A DNA stretch of 64,000 nucleotides from Synchiropus splendidus (Eukaryota > Chordata > Actinopteri > Syngnathiformes > Callionymidae), in NCBI RefSeq assembly GCF_027744825.2, contig NC_071342.1, positions 7,707,501 to 7,771,500 on the forward strand. Reading direction: 5' to 3'. Below the pieces are notes generated by a model. The model was not told where the DNA came from, searched no databases, and saw only the letters and a program-made list of their open reading frames with translations. Made by a program: the position numbers and the translations under genes. Below, piece by piece: positions 35,291 to 47,579 of the stretch (its first letter is position 1; every line of letters starts with the position of its first letter).

Positions 35291-37419
35291 CACTTGGGGT
35301 CCAATGTTATTCAGCTACAGGAGATTTTTATTGCTTGTTTGTTTTTTGTTGATTTGAAATCAAAGTTCAAAAGTGAGTATCTGCTTTGTTCAGTATTCAC
35401 AAGTCTGTCTCGTTGGATGGACATATTTCCTCATCTGAAGAATTGGAATATGAATTGAAAGTCCAGGATCCTTTGGGCTTAGAATTCTAGGATGAAAAAT
35501 GAAGTATTTCTCCGCCATTTGTTTAGGATTTGAAAGTTATTATTCATCAAATTAGTCGTGTGAAAATTGGAATTTCATGGGATGCAAATTTCTAAAATTC
35601 TACTTCCTGTTCATATTCAATTAAAATTCATAACCTTGAACAGGAACTCATTTTGCATGAGCCTGTCATGAACCGATCTTTATAAATATGTATGTGGATA
35701 TTGCACTCTCAAGGTAATGATAAGTAACAATGAATGAATAAATAAAATTAAAGCACTTAGTTGATTTTATGGTTATTATTATTTTTTTTTAACTGAAATT
35801 ACTCATCGCCAGTTTACACGCACCAGAGAAACTGCATGCATCAGATGACTCAAAAACATCAAGTCCCATTTAATTTCTCTCTGCGGATGTGAAGCTGTGA
35901 AATTTCCAGGAAAAAAGTGTTGTTTCTTCTTCTCCGAAACAGGCACTTAGAGATAATAAATTGATGTTTCGATTAGATGGGCTTTATCTGTGACCACTCA
36001 GGAAACAAATATACCACAAGAAACAAAATATTACAAGAGCCATCGCAACAGAAAAGCCTCATTGATTGGATTTATTCCCCTCGACCGAAGGAGAAAAGTC
36101 TATAGGAGGGATGCATTAAAGCAGTAATAGAGCAGCATATGATCAACTGATACAGCAGGTTTGTGTTGTCATGGAGTTTAAAATGTCAGAGCTGGTCAAC
36201 CCGGAACTCCACCACGTGGGTTCTGCGAGTTCATGCTCTGGTTTGTAAAGGATAAAATAGAAGAAAAGACAAGTTTTACAAGACATTTGTCGTGGTCTTT
36301 GTGGATGGAAAAGACTTTAATTCCTCAGATCACTTAATTATACTGCTTGTTTGCGATGTTCATTTGGAGGCGACATGGATTGGTAGGCTGTAAGTAGAGG
36401 CAGCAGAGGGAGGATAGAGTGTATCTGAGACACCTGATCCTTCCCCAGGCGCACTTTTACAGCCTCTGAAATTAGATGCATCTTTGATTTGCTTGCCCTG
36501 TAAACAGACAGAGACATGAAGGAGCTTTGGTCTCAGTTCAGCTGCGAGCTGCCAGCAGTTCACAGTCCGAGAGGTGGATGTGATAACGCCCTGTCCTCTT
36601 CGTCATGAGATGCCCGTACGGAAAATCGATTGAACTGAAAAGTGAAAATAATGGCAATATATAAAAAAAAAAGTCAAAATACGTGATAAACAAGTGAAAA
36701 AATGTGAATTTTGCATCTAACGTGGCACATTTTCCTTTGCATAGCATATTACAGGGCAGATTTAAGACCTTGAAGAAGCCTTTAGGACCTCGCTCAGCAC
36801 TTTGGCAAGTCAGTATAGCATTTACAAAAGCGCTTTATATAGCGTCCATTAAACACAAAAATGTTGTCGCGCTCTTCTCGTTGCTGCTTGAACATCTTCA
36901 GGAATTATTTCAGATGACTGGATCAATTTTGTCTCCAGTTTTTCACTCCACTCAACCTCGTATAGTTAGATAGATAGAATCAAATGTGTATATAAAACAA
37001 CGGTGGTTTCTTAACTCAATTGAAGGTGTGTGTCCATGTGAGTACTCCGGCAGTTCTCCTGAGCTACTGTTCATTTAAAAAAGCAAGGATAAAAATGTGA
37101 CATCTGTAATTGCCACCTACTTCTCTCAGCGATCACCGCAGCCATGTGTGCACAGTTACGCCTATAGATTGCATTTGCATGTCCTCCTCTCAGAATCAGC
37201 TACATGTAAACAAACAGCATATTCACTGCAGTCAGTGCACTTGCTTACTGTACATATTTAGAATGCACAACTTACAGTAAATGTGCAACATTTTTGCGTA
37301 CGTCATTCTAAATGTATTGACAACACAGGGAATTGAAGCCAAGAGGTCGGCCATCTTTATCGCGCAGACCTGAACTGACTGCACAGTTATCGGGTTAAAC
37401 GTTGTTCTACATTACTTGT
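35291..37419. other. Intergenic, no gene recognised
   Basis: Unique and AT-rich sequence. 35850-36250 is balanced and may hold a weak element. 36661-36672 is an A-run. No gene or repeat family recognised. Confidence 0.4.
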
Positions 37420-37640
37420 GTGCTTACATTTGCTCTGCAAGCGACCACACGTGAATAAGGTTCTAGCCTGCGAATGAATTATAAATTGGAAGACAAGAAG
37501 TGTTTTAATGAGCTTAATATTGCCTTAATTAATAAAATATAATTGCCCTAATTAATATGAACTATTTTAATTAATGTTGTCATGAGCTGTAGTTAATGAC
37601 GCTCATTAATAAATGAAAGAATCTGAGAACTTGGATATTA
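37420..37640. promoter_or_regulatory. Homeodomain-site cluster, candidate enhancer
   Basis: TAATTAAT words occur at 37526-37533, 37549-37556 and 37568-37575, with further TTAATG and ATTAATA words to 37612. The regular spacing of about 19-23 bases is suggestive. AT-richness alone makes some TAATTA words expected. Confidence 0.4.
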
Positions 37641-38149
37641 AAATTATGAATGAATCAGTGGACACAAGGAAGAAATGTTGCCAATATTCTTCACTGAAAA
37701 TGTTTATCCCGGCTTTTTTCTCTCTCTAATTCACAGATATTTGTAGCGTCATTGAACCTTCACACAAATCCAAATTCCTCTGCTCTGTTTCATAGACGTA
37801 TAATTCAGGAGATACAGATTTAATCCACAATTCAAAGTACAGAAAACATGCTTGCCATCAGTGTATACGAACGACAGACCCATAGTATGATGCAGGAAAT
37901 CGTGTCATTTTTAAAGAGCGTTTTGGTGAACATTTTGACGTTCATAGTTCAAAACTACAAAAAACAAATAAGTGACAACATTTTTGTGGCTGTCCTTGTA
38001 TGACACTTGACTTGAGGTTTTCAGGGGCACTGTGGGCGCCGTACTTCCGAAATGAAAGCGAAAGAGGCCTGGCTCACCACTAGATGTCACTGGACGTTAG
38101 AATGGAGAAACATATGTCTAGCTCTTGTGTGTTAACACATGAGCATGTT
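37641..38149. other. Intergenic, no gene recognised
   Basis: Unique sequence with no recognised feature. Confidence 0.45.
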
Positions 38150-38500
38150 GCTGTCTGAACTCTGTGTTAATCACATTAATGCATTATTGTGCCACCGCTT
38201 GTTTATCCAGACAGATGAATCACCACTTAATTGGCTGTAATTAGCTCGGCGGTTATAATAAACCACTGCTGCTGATGTCGGAGAGAGTGAAGTGCTGGGA
38301 GGTCGGCAGGACTCGCAGTCTGAGGCTTACTTTCAGTGTATTTTTATTCCTTGCTTTATGAGCCAAGTGCGTTTGGGATGCGTTTCTTTCCCCACAATTA
38401 CACTCTACTGTAACTACAGACTATATGTATATGTGCCTTACATGCTAGACAGAGTGTTTATTTGGCTAGTCAGGCTCAGGTGAGCCTCAAGGCGCTTTGC
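38150..38500. promoter_or_regulatory. Strong candidate conserved noncoding element
   Basis: Dense motifs within 130 bases: GTTAATCACATTAATGCATTATTG (38166 onward), a FOX-like TTGTTTAT at 38199-38206, CAGACAGATG near 38209, CTTAATTGG near 38226, GTAATTAG at 38237-38244, and a TTATAATAAACC word. The texture is that of a vertebrate developmental enhancer. Confidence 0.4.
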
Positions 38501-38878
38501 TTGGACAAGCCTTATTCTCAGTGTGCTGTACTAAACGCCTTCAGCAGAAGGTGATGTGGCAACACTTGGCTGGTGCTGAGCAGAGTGATGCTGCAATGCT
38601 CAACCAGATCCTGGGTGGAGATTGGAGCCGTCCATTGGTCGAGCAGTTGGCAAGAACTTTCTGGGTTCGATTATCAACCATAACCTCTAACCCCGCTTGT
38701 TGCACAACATTTCCAGCTAAACTTCGATACACAAAGGTATCAGTTTGATTCATTTTGCTTCTGTTTTTTTTCCCAAATTCTCTGAGCTCCCAAACCTGAG
38801 CATTGTCCCAAATCTAGACTTAAGAATATCCCCAATTGTGGACCATGAGCAGGACTGTTATATGTAATTATAAAGGAG

Positions 38879-38912
<34 letters not shown>

Positions 38913-39779
38913 CCAAACTCTACTCATTTCAAGTGTTAAAAACTCTTGCACAGATGAGCTGGCTTGTTAAAAGTAGATTTAGGTTTGTCATAACAGTGAC
39001 CCTCAGGTGAGGGAGAGGAATGGGCTCTTTCGCATTAGACTAAAAACATAGTGTCAGTTGAATTCTCTAATGTCACTGTATTTATGAATCATGATCTTCA
39101 TGATTAATGACAGTGCGCTACATTATTGCTGAGGCGTACAGTATGACATCACTGCAGTCCTACTGTACAATATGTATTGAGCGGGAAAGAGATTTTCTGA
39201 CCTACTGTGCTTCTAATCAAAATTCTTTTTCCAGTAACATAACAGTTTTTCACGCAAGGCTTAGACTTTGAATGTCAACTGAGACGTGGCTTGTCTGTGA
39301 CCTTTACTGCGGGAGTCAGAAGTGCACTGATGAGTCAGGAAGCGGGACGGAGGGAGAGAGTCGCTCCTCCACCAGACTGTCTGCCTCCACACCGTGAACT
39401 TGAAGCGGTGCGGTCGGCTAATGTGGCCGGGGAGCGAGCAGCGGAGCTAAGATGTCATGTCTGTCTGTTGGCTAACAATTAAATGTGGCACCTCAAGCAG
39501 ATCAATTTGACACTGAGGCTTCAGGTTTTATCTCTCGCTCAATTCTTCCCGTCTGTGTCTCTTCCTTTCTGTCAACACCTGTCTTTCTCATCAAACGCTC
39601 CTTCTGCTGCTTTTGTTCCTCCACTCTCCTTTGTGTGTCTTTCCACAGCAAGAAAAAAGAGCAGTTATTCATATCAAAACTGAAAAATGGACAGGCTGTT
39701 TTTTTTTTTTTTCTTTCTGGGATGCAGACAAGCGACGCTGCTGGGAAACACAACACCGACACAAACCAGCACTTGAAAT
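38501..39779. other. Intergenic, with AT microsatellite
   Basis: Unique sequence. It contains the (AT)n run at 38881-38910 and a T-run near 39700-39711. Overlapping frames at 39485-39826 cover a pyrimidine-rich tract and show no domain. Confidence 0.45.
38881..38910. repeat. (AT)n microsatellite
   Basis: Fifteen uninterrupted AT units. Confidence 0.95.
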
Positions 39780-40150
39780 ATCAACGCTCCATCCTTCTAA
39801 TTAAAGCCAGGACTAATGGGCCCTAATTGCATCGCTAAAATGTACCAGTTCTCGTCTCTCTAGTGTAACTTGACTACTCTCCTGCCCCCGTATGGATTAA
39901 TGCCGGCCGGAGCAGCAAACTAAAAAGCAGTTAATTTATCGGAAGATCTGTTAGGAGGGGTCGGAAAGGAGAGGGGGGGAGGAATGAAGGAGGCGAAGGA
40001 GGGTTCGCTCAAACGCACAAGTACATTATCGGGCTCTTGATACTGAAGATGTGCTTCACCTCTCTCTGGAGGGTTCACCGTCGGGCAGAGATTGTTAGTT
40101 TTTCTTTCACAGTAATGATTAGCATTATTAATATATTTTGACAGGAATGT
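39780..40150. promoter_or_regulatory. Candidate conserved noncoding element
   Basis: TCTAATTAAAGCC near 39797, GGGCCCTAATTGCATCG near 39818, GGATTAATGCCGGCCGG near 39894 and GCAGTTAATTTATCGG near 39927 form a motif-dense unique stretch. A G-rich run at 39956-39980 follows. Confidence 0.35.
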
Positions 40151-40773
40151 ACATTTCAGTATCTACATGCAGGGCCTGTTTCGACCCCACTTCAGCAGCC
40201 AAACCTGTTCAGAGGCATGGTTCTCCTGAGCTCTGGCTCTGAACATCCGACGATAAAAAGGTTTTGAGAATTTCTGCAGATTGATATCTCATGACCTCCA
40301 CTTCAATGAAAAGTGCTATTCAAATGCTTTTGGCTGATTGTAGACAGAATGTTGACTCAAAGTTTCATAAAAAACAATTTTGCATTTGACACAATGCTTC
40401 ACTGGTTTACACTGAGTCCACAGTAATGGCAGAGTACATTCCCATCTGTTCATGGTTTAAAGCTTCTCTATGTTTCTCGTACTTCTCTTGATATGGATGG
40501 ACACGACAGCATTCATAGAGAAGAAGTAAGAGGGTCATCAGGAACAGATTAATGTGACCCCACCTTTGTAAAAATGACCCAATACTATAGATACATGAAT
40601 GTGTCACGGTCTGAACGCTGCGGCTATTACAATAACATGGCTAACATACGGATTTTTACAGCGTCAGCCAAATTATTGAGCCTAGTCACACCAATGAGGT
40701 CATAGGCGTTTCATTGACCCTTAAGCGTTCAAAATGTGCTGTTTCCGGCCGCATGTCCACAGCTCAGCCAGGA

Positions 40774-41020
40774 GAGCCGATCCCCTGGAGGTCCGGAGAC
40801 GAGAAGCAGCAGCTGTGACTGACTGAGTTGTCGGAACTTCGGACACGCAGGCGAGAACATCGATACAAGATGTGAGGAGTTCATGATTCAAGTTGAGAAC
40901 ATTGCCAAGTTTGTTTCATGAGTCAGTCTCGATGTTGCACCACTGCACCCGCAGCTTATGACTGGTGCGGCATACGTATAAACAAGATTAACAAATTCTA
41001 TAGTCCAAAATTCACTGTAC
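40774..41020. mobile_element. Dispersed repeat family B, copy 2
   Basis: Homologous to 25510-25881 in the same orientation, with deletions. Shared words are GAGCCGATCCCCTGGAGG, CTTCGGACACG, AAGATGTGAGGAGTTCA, GTTTGTTTCATGAGTCAGTC, TGGTGCGGC and TATAAACAAGA. The end reads TATAGTCCAAAATTCACTG. No coding sequence. Confidence 0.6.
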
Positions 41021-41759
41021 GTATTTTTTTTTCCTTCACCCACTATTCAGAAGTCATCTTTGACAATCGTCAAATGTATGTTAGAATTCAATGTTTAAGT
41101 TCAATTGAATAAAATGCTTCATTTCCTATGGTATTTCCTGCAGGCAGCGTTTCACCGGACTGTCTAAAACAATTCCTTGAGGCAAGGATTAAGCCATGTT
41201 GTGGTGCCTCCGACAACCCATTATTCCTCCCAAGGTGTAATATATTGATGTTTGCAAGTGGATTTTGTGTCCTATCTTGATGCAGAAGTCAGTCTTCCAC
41301 ATTGCATGTTGACCAATAGGTGTTTCACGGGAGTAAAAATGTCTTCCTTCCCAGTGAGGTGTAGCTCACCAGCAGTGTCATTTTTGGCTCTTTATATATG
41401 AAGTGAGACAATATAGAGTGAATGCAGGGCCATCACATGGCTAACCTAACACAAACCTCCATCTCTGTTGCACAATACGCTGCCCATGGGGTCAGGATAT
41501 GCTGTGTGAGGCGGCATGTGCTTCTATTGAAAACCTACTTCGTAAGGCTGAAGTCCATTTTCCCAAAGTCAATTATATTATGTCACAGGAGTACAGAAAG
41601 GTGGCTCTTGAGAGGAGTGATGCACTTGAAAGCCAATGCCATGTCAGTTGCAATACATACTGTAGTACCTCATACGCCCTGGAGGCTAGCGAGATGCAAA
41701 AATCCACTTGACCATCACACGCATTGTTTTGCCTTTGGAGTGAGATAGCGTTGCTTTTT
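41021..41759. other. Intergenic, no gene recognised
   Basis: Unique sequence. Overlapping frames of 70-108 codons at 41422-41748 are in different phases and lack domains. Confidence 0.45.
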
Positions 41760-41769
41760 TTAAAGACAC

Positions 41770-42370
41770 ATATGTCATGGTTTCTCAAGTTGGGACCAAA
41801 GTGCAGGAAGTGCTGGTGGATAGAAGGCACGGGAGACGAGAGCAGATTAAAGAATTTAATCGATAAATGAAACAAGAACGTGGACTGGGAACTACACGCA
41901 GGGAATGGGGCAGAATTTGGAACGCAAGAGAGGCGAATTAGAATTCAAGCCTGAATAACTAGGAAAACAGAAAATGCACTCGGAGTTAAGCTCACGAGGC
42001 TCAATAAACGGAAAGCACTCATACACGAGGAAATGACTACGTCGAAGAGAAGTGAGACTGGAAAACTGCTCACACGCGGGCTGAATAGCGAAGGGGAGAA
42101 ACAGAAACGGAGCAAGGGAGAACGAGGACGTGGCTGGACAGGAATTTGAGCGTGCAGTGAATTTAGAAATGTCAGGGAATGGAACGAGAGATCTTGGAAG
42201 TCTTGGAAGAGTTTACCTACACCGAGTGCGAAGCAACCATCTGGCGACAAGTGCTGGCACAGATGGGTTCATATCCTTGGGAAGAAAGGAACAGGAAAGG
42301 AGAACAAGACAAAGAATTAGACAAAGAAAGTGCAGACATGAGACCATAGAGTGAACAGATTATTTTTCCA
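41770..42370. repeat. Purine-rich tract, probable old transposable-element remnant
   Basis: About 600 bases with a strong purine bias on the + strand (GAAGAGAAG, GGGGAGAAACAGAAACGGAG, GGAAAGGAGAACAAGACAAAG words). It starts at a CATGGTTTCTCAAGTTGGGACC word. The texture differs sharply from both flanks and resembles parts of fish retroelements, but no LTR pair, TIR or coding domain is visible. Confidence 0.3.
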
Positions 42371-42399
42371 AAATGCAGACATGAAAAATGAAGTCACGT

Positions 42400-43240
42400 G
42401 AAGCCATTGTCTTACCACGGTCCTGTTTAAGGATGGCCGACGCGCTTCTTCACTCGGGGTGTGATGCTGGATTGCCACAGACTCCGACTCAGTCAATTGA
42501 CAGCTTGACTCTGGCCTTCTGCCTGACCGAACCTTTTATCTTTAATTGTGCTCACGGTGGACGTTCAATTAGGCCCATCCTGCCCTCAGCAGCCGCTCAA
42601 TTTGGCTAATCGGTTCCAGCCTTTTTTTAATTGTGAGGTATTGATTACACAGGGCCATCTCTGTTTCCTAAATAACAGAATCTGGCTGGCGGGTGTTTGG
42701 AAACTTGTGCGGCACTTGTCCATTAGAGAGAAACAGAGCTCCTCATTAGCTCCCGCGGCAGCTGCACGGTGATTTGCCGACGCACACAAACACAGGCGTG
42801 GACAGCGTCCACTTCTACACGTGCTCGGAGAAATGGCCTCTTGGATTCTTCATTACACAGTGCAGAGCGATGAAGAACCCGGGCTGGAGCAGCGCTTTCA
42901 ACCTGCATTCATGTGAGGCCACTGGACGCCGGGAGTGGAGCCAGAGCAAATAAAGGCAGAATCAATGGAGCTTCATTAAAAGCAGCGGCTGCTGTCTTTT
43001 GCCTGGACACGGCTTAATTACAGTTTCACTGGCGTTTGCTTTAATTGGGGGGAATAAAAGGAGTGAAGTGGATGAATGGAGAGTATTAGCATATCTATCA
43101 GTGAGAGAGGCCGTGAGGTCTCGTACAACCTGCGGCAGAACATCTAACCCTTGTGTAACCCTAAGCACACACCATCACGCACGCATTTTCCGCACATCTC
43201 ATTTGCAGTTAACACACAAACTGCTCCGTGGAAAAGTTTC
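42400..43240. promoter_or_regulatory. Strong candidate conserved noncoding element cluster
   Basis: Unique block with TCAATTGACAGC near 42493, CTTTAATTGTGC near 42540, GTTCAATTAGGCCC near 42564, GGCTAATCGG near 42604, TATTGATTACAC near 42640, GGCTTAATTACAG near 43011 and GCTTTAATTGG near 43039. Frames are open on both strands but not protein-like. It may be two elements, 42430-42780 and 42940-43150. Confidence 0.4.
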
Positions 43241-43384
43241 AGAAGAGCCTTAACTCAGATATTTCATGAGAGAGTCAAATATTTAATCATAACCTCTCAT
43301 GGTATAGATGGAATATGGAAGAGAAATGGAATTAATAGGATCAAAACTGTTATGAACTGCGTGAGAATGTGCAATGTGTGCAAT

Positions 43385-43509
43385 TAGACAGACAGACATA
43401 CAGACAGACAGATAGACAGACAGATAGACAGACAGATAGACAGACAGACAGACAGACAGATAGATAGATAGATAGATAGATAGATACAGACAGACAGACA
43501 GACAGACAA

Positions 43510-43540
<31 letters not shown>

Positions 43541-43557
43541 CAGACAGACAGACAGAC

Positions 43558-43644
<87 letters not shown>

Positions 43645-43721
43645 TAGATAGATAGATAGATAGATAGATACAGACAGACAGATAGATAGATAGATACAGA
43701 CAGACAGACAGACAGACAGAC

Positions 43722-43773
<52 letters not shown>
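43385..43773. repeat. Compound GACA/GATA microsatellite with block structure
   Basis: About 390 bases of alternating GACA and GATA runs, ending in a pure GATA run. The junction GATACAGACAGA recurs near 43483, 43547, 43667 and 43692, showing a higher-order block pattern. The 156-codon minus frame of Leu-Ser-Ile/Val-Tyr/Cys repeats is a by-product. GATA/GACA arrays are familiar in vertebrate genomes, sometimes enriched on sex chromosomes. Confidence 0.95.
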
Positions 43774-44349
43774 TTAAATGGCCTGTCCTTGAAGACTAAC
43801 TGTTCATCTTTCACTGCCATGGTAGTTTGTTTTTTAAATGCCGCTCAACTATCCACGTTCAGGGACACTGTCCTCACCATCTTGTAGTGACGCCACAACA
43901 TTAGAGCCAGTTAAGTGAGAAAAATGAAGGAAGAATGCAAGCACATATGAAGGCAACTCATGAATGAGAACAGAATTCTGTTCAAGTTATGAGAGCGTCA
44001 TATGATGTTGAAGTCCCACATTTATATAGTTAGAATGGAATTATTATTGATATTAGCATTGTGAATAATAATTGTCTACAAACAAGGTTGTTCTTCTTTG
44101 CAACTACTTTTCTTACAAGACAAAGTCCAGTTGTAACTCCTTACGAGACATTCCTATCTCAAAACGGAAAAAAAAAACTAAAGTAAAGCTTGGGTCTTAA
44201 GAAGGTAATGCAACAGTGGAATCTGGTTTGATGCCAGCTTCCCCACCTGAGGGAAGGAGTCTTCTTTGACATGATGTAAATCTGCCATCTAATTGAGTAA
44301 CAACTTAATGATATGACTCCTGAGAGCCGTAATTTAACTGTTGAGTTGA
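43774..44349. other. Intergenic, no gene recognised
   Basis: Unique AT-rich sequence with an A-run near 44168-44176. No feature recognised. Confidence 0.45.
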
Positions 44350-45560
44350 GCGACTAGATCAGGGCCTACGCTGTGTGTGCGTGTGATTCTTCCGCCTCAT
44401 AGTTGCATGACAATGACTGATAGCTGGCTGGGATCAAACCCTCTTCATCGCTGCCTCGCTGACAGGTGAGCAGACACTGTTTGGAGTCCCATTCTTCCCG
44501 GCGGCAGTTAATAACAATTTGAAAAAAAAGGTTGAGGGTTAATAACACAATCATTACCTGGATGAGGACGGGAGACAGCTGTAAGCATGTATGCAGATGG
44601 ACGGCCGTCATTAGTCCTTGTCAAACCAGCTGAATAGGCGTGTTCCACAAGAGCACTTCAGGTTTCAGTGGTGAATGAATAACAGCTGGGAGACAACCAC
44701 CATTCAGAGCCCAGATCAGTTTAATAGAGGCTGTTATTTTTGTTCTTGTCTGCACAGAGTCAAAGAAAAATGTGGTTTTATTCATCTATCAGTGGAAAAA
44801 CAGCAAGGCAGCAATGACTCATATGTAGCTGTCTGCAACAAAACATGTGACCATGCGAGCACACGGTGAGCTCCTTCATTATTAATAAGATTGATTTGTA
44901 TTTTGCCGTGTTCCCATCTGTCCTGGTTAAGCAAAATGACGGCTAAACCAGTTAGTAAACACTTTGCCCCATTGTCTGTTGTTTTGATAATCACCCATAA
45001 TAGCATGCCGCATCAGTATGGTCTTTAAACCTGATTTAGGAGTTAATGGAATAAGAGGGAGAGGCAGTCAGTATATGCACCGGCCCTAATGTCATTAGAA
45101 ATGTTTGCGGAGGCTAAATTAAATCAGTCGTAAATTGTGCTCTCAAGTAAAAAAAAAAAAGCAAAACCGCCTGGTTGAGGAGAGGAGGGGGCGGCGGGGA
45201 TTCATATTTTAACCTTGCGTAGAAAATGCACTTAAACAGATTATAATAAAATAGGCACCGTGTGTGTGGATGGATGGGGCTGGTAATTGCTGATGCTTTA
45301 ATGGTTTCCTGTTAGCCAAGTTGGGCTGAAGGCAGCAGAGCTATTTTAAAGTTGCACTCGGGGATCGAGGCCATCGCTTGTGCAAATCTGGTGATTAAGC
45401 CAAAGGGTGCATGTCGGCAAACAGCAAGTCACACGTCTAATGGGCTTTTGGATGAAAACAGATGTTTCTGGAGGGTTTGTCTGCGCTTGAAATGCTAAAC
45501 TGAGCAGAGGGGCAGGTGTTGCTGAATGACCGGGGACCAAACAATGAAGTAAGGGATCCT
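44350..45560. promoter_or_regulatory. Strong candidate conserved noncoding element cluster
   Basis: Unique sequence with motif-dense stretches at about 44875-45150 (ATTATTAATAAGATTGATTTG, CTGGTTAAGCAAAATGACGG, TGATAATCACCC, GAGTTAATGGAAT, GCTAAATTAAATCAG) and 45290-45420 (GCTATTTTAAAG, TTGTGCAAATCTGG, TGATTAAGCC). An A-run lies at 45150-45161. No frame looks coding. Confidence 0.4.
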
Positions 45561-46169
45561 CTCTGCCACATTTTACTGCATCAGAGCGGAATGAGGCCAC
45601 TATATGGTACGGTGGATTCTCATTTTTTTGTGGTGTGGTTAACCTTCCAACACTCTTGGAAAACATCGATTTATTGAGTTAAAATATATATATTTTTTTC
45701 AAGATTTTCAAATCAATAATGTGAAGATCTTCTGCGGTGGTTGTAAATATTTGGGTAAAAATGAGCATGAGATAAAAAACGATGGAAAAGCATCAGAATG
45801 TATAATACATTTTTATTTATTTATTATTTTTATTTGATTTTGAGGGTCCATACACTTTCACAAAAGGGCCAAGGCTTCAAGAGCTTTAATTCAACCTTTC
45901 ACCATAACTGTAAGTAGCTGAGCGGAAAGGAAGGTGGACACAAAATAGGCACAAGAATAGAGGGGAAAAATGGTTAGAATACTAATTACTTATTATATAT
46001 TATATTGTTATTATTTGTAATAATAATAATAATCATGATGAATGGTAAAAATACAACATTTAATCAGCTTTACCAGTGATATTTAATATCGAACATAAAA
46101 CGCCTAATAGCGCAGGACTTATAGTTATCGGTCAGAAACGTTTCTCTACGAGCAGTTTAGTAGTTTCTC
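45561..46169. other. AT-rich spacer
   Basis: Strongly AT-rich at 45680-46090, with a TAA/ATA simple stretch at 46018-46033. No gene recognised. Confidence 0.5.
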
Positions 46170-46178
46170 TCTGATTTC

Positions 46179-46237
46179 ATGGGGGCCACATCAATACAGC
46201 CACACGGGCACAGGTGGCCCCAGGACCACACTTTGCA
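46179..46237. mobile_element. Possible hAT-like end fragment
   Basis: GGGGGCCACATC and CAGGTGGCCCCAGGACCACACTTTG resemble the GGGCCACA and GGCCC...CACTTTG subterminal words of hAT elements, but more loosely than at 22894 or 49455. Confidence 0.25.
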
Positions 46238-46379
46238 GACAGTAATAAGATTTGTAGGTATGATGGGAATTCCCAAACACGGGTTAAATTAAGGTATTTT
46301 ATTTCCCAAAACCGGCAGATAAAAAAAGGTAAATGGCAAAAAACCTGCATCCATATCAGGCTGTTAAAATGTAATGTAA

Positions 46380-46920
46380 TGCATCGCACGCTGAGATTTT
46401 TTGAACAGATAAGCGCACATTTCTGGTCACAGCATCATGATTTATTTCTCGTATCTCATATTTTGCCATGTGTAATTCAAAGATCGCATTCCGTAGATAT
46501 TAAATGTGCAGGAACATTCCTCCCTGTGTTCCCTGCCTGGGTTCACTTGAAACTGAGCCGCTGGCTCCGGGTGAAACTGCGGCCTCAGGTTCGGCTCTTG
46601 TGTAAATGAACAAGGAAGAGGCGGCGAAGGTTGAATGGCTGACATGCGAGTGATGGCACGTACTCGGTGTGAACAAAGTATGTCGTTAGTCAGTGACAGT
46701 TGGGTCGTCTGCCTTTTCGCCTCCTCCTCATCCCCCACCCCACTTTGAGACTCTTCAACAGTAATAAAATCAAACATAGGTCTAATCATCGGTTGGGCTT
46801 CATTTGCTTCAGTGTTTACTTAGCTGAACATAATTCATGTGTTTGCTGTTTTCGCCGCAGAAACAATGAGCTCAAACAGATGAAAAACAAGGTGTGCACA
46901 TGTCTGCGCAACTAAAAATA
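46380..46920. promoter_or_regulatory. Candidate conserved noncoding element
   Basis: Balanced unique sequence with a GC-richer core (46545-46630) and flanking AT-rich words. Frames of 115-131 codons cross it on both strands without domains. Confidence 0.25.
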
Positions 46921-47579
46921 AACACGTAAATACCTGTGGAATTGCAACAGAGGACATGTTGGACGGCCCACCATTCCATTTAGCATGTTTCAACCAATGC
47001 AACACAAACCAGCTGAACTAGCTAACAGAGCCCTTGTGATCTGCTTCCTAAAGCAACTAGTCAAGTTCCCCAATCGAGAAATATAACAATAAATAATATG
47101 TGAACGGAACCTTTTTGCCCAAAAATGAATCAGATAAGGTTTTTTATTTAAATACAATACATGTATACATGCCAATGATAAATATTGGTGTTTTGAATCA
47201 TGAAGTTTGGATATTGTCATTCATTTTTGTTTGTTGATTTCTCGGATAGTTTGTGTGGTCCAGTCAGTTTTGTCTTTGTGTATGCGTTAGTTCTTTCGTT
47301 TCTGATTTTAGTGCTTTTGTGTCTTGCTCTTCTCCAGAGTAATCAGCAGTTTCTGACTCAGATACATTTTCTCGAAAACCCTCGTTGTTTATGTTTTCCA
47401 TTTCCTTTGTCAGTGAGTTCCGCATTTTCACTCCCACTGTTGCAGTGTCTTAGTGTGGTTCTAGCATGTGGTTGGTAGAAGTTGCCTCTTCTTCTCGGCT
47501 CCTCATCATCAGGGGCTTGTTGGAGATAGCAGTCCATTTGTGGCCGTAAACATGACCAGCAGTGTTTGTCTTTCTACCA
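46921..47579. other. Intergenic, T-rich
   Basis: 47200-47480 is strongly T-rich on the + strand and open for 92 codons of hydrophobic low-complexity sequence. It may be an untranslated part of a decayed retroelement, adjacent to the LINE remnant that follows. Not assignable. Confidence 0.35.

Noticed and set aside
43385..43773. CRISPR array from regular repeats
   Set aside because: The units are 4-base microsatellite repeats without unique spacers, and the genome is a vertebrate's.
43350..43820. 156-codon minus-strand frame of Leu-Ser-Ile/Val/Cys-Tyr repeats
   Set aside because: It is the translation of the GATA/GACA microsatellite; any 4-base repeat lacking stops gives such a frame.
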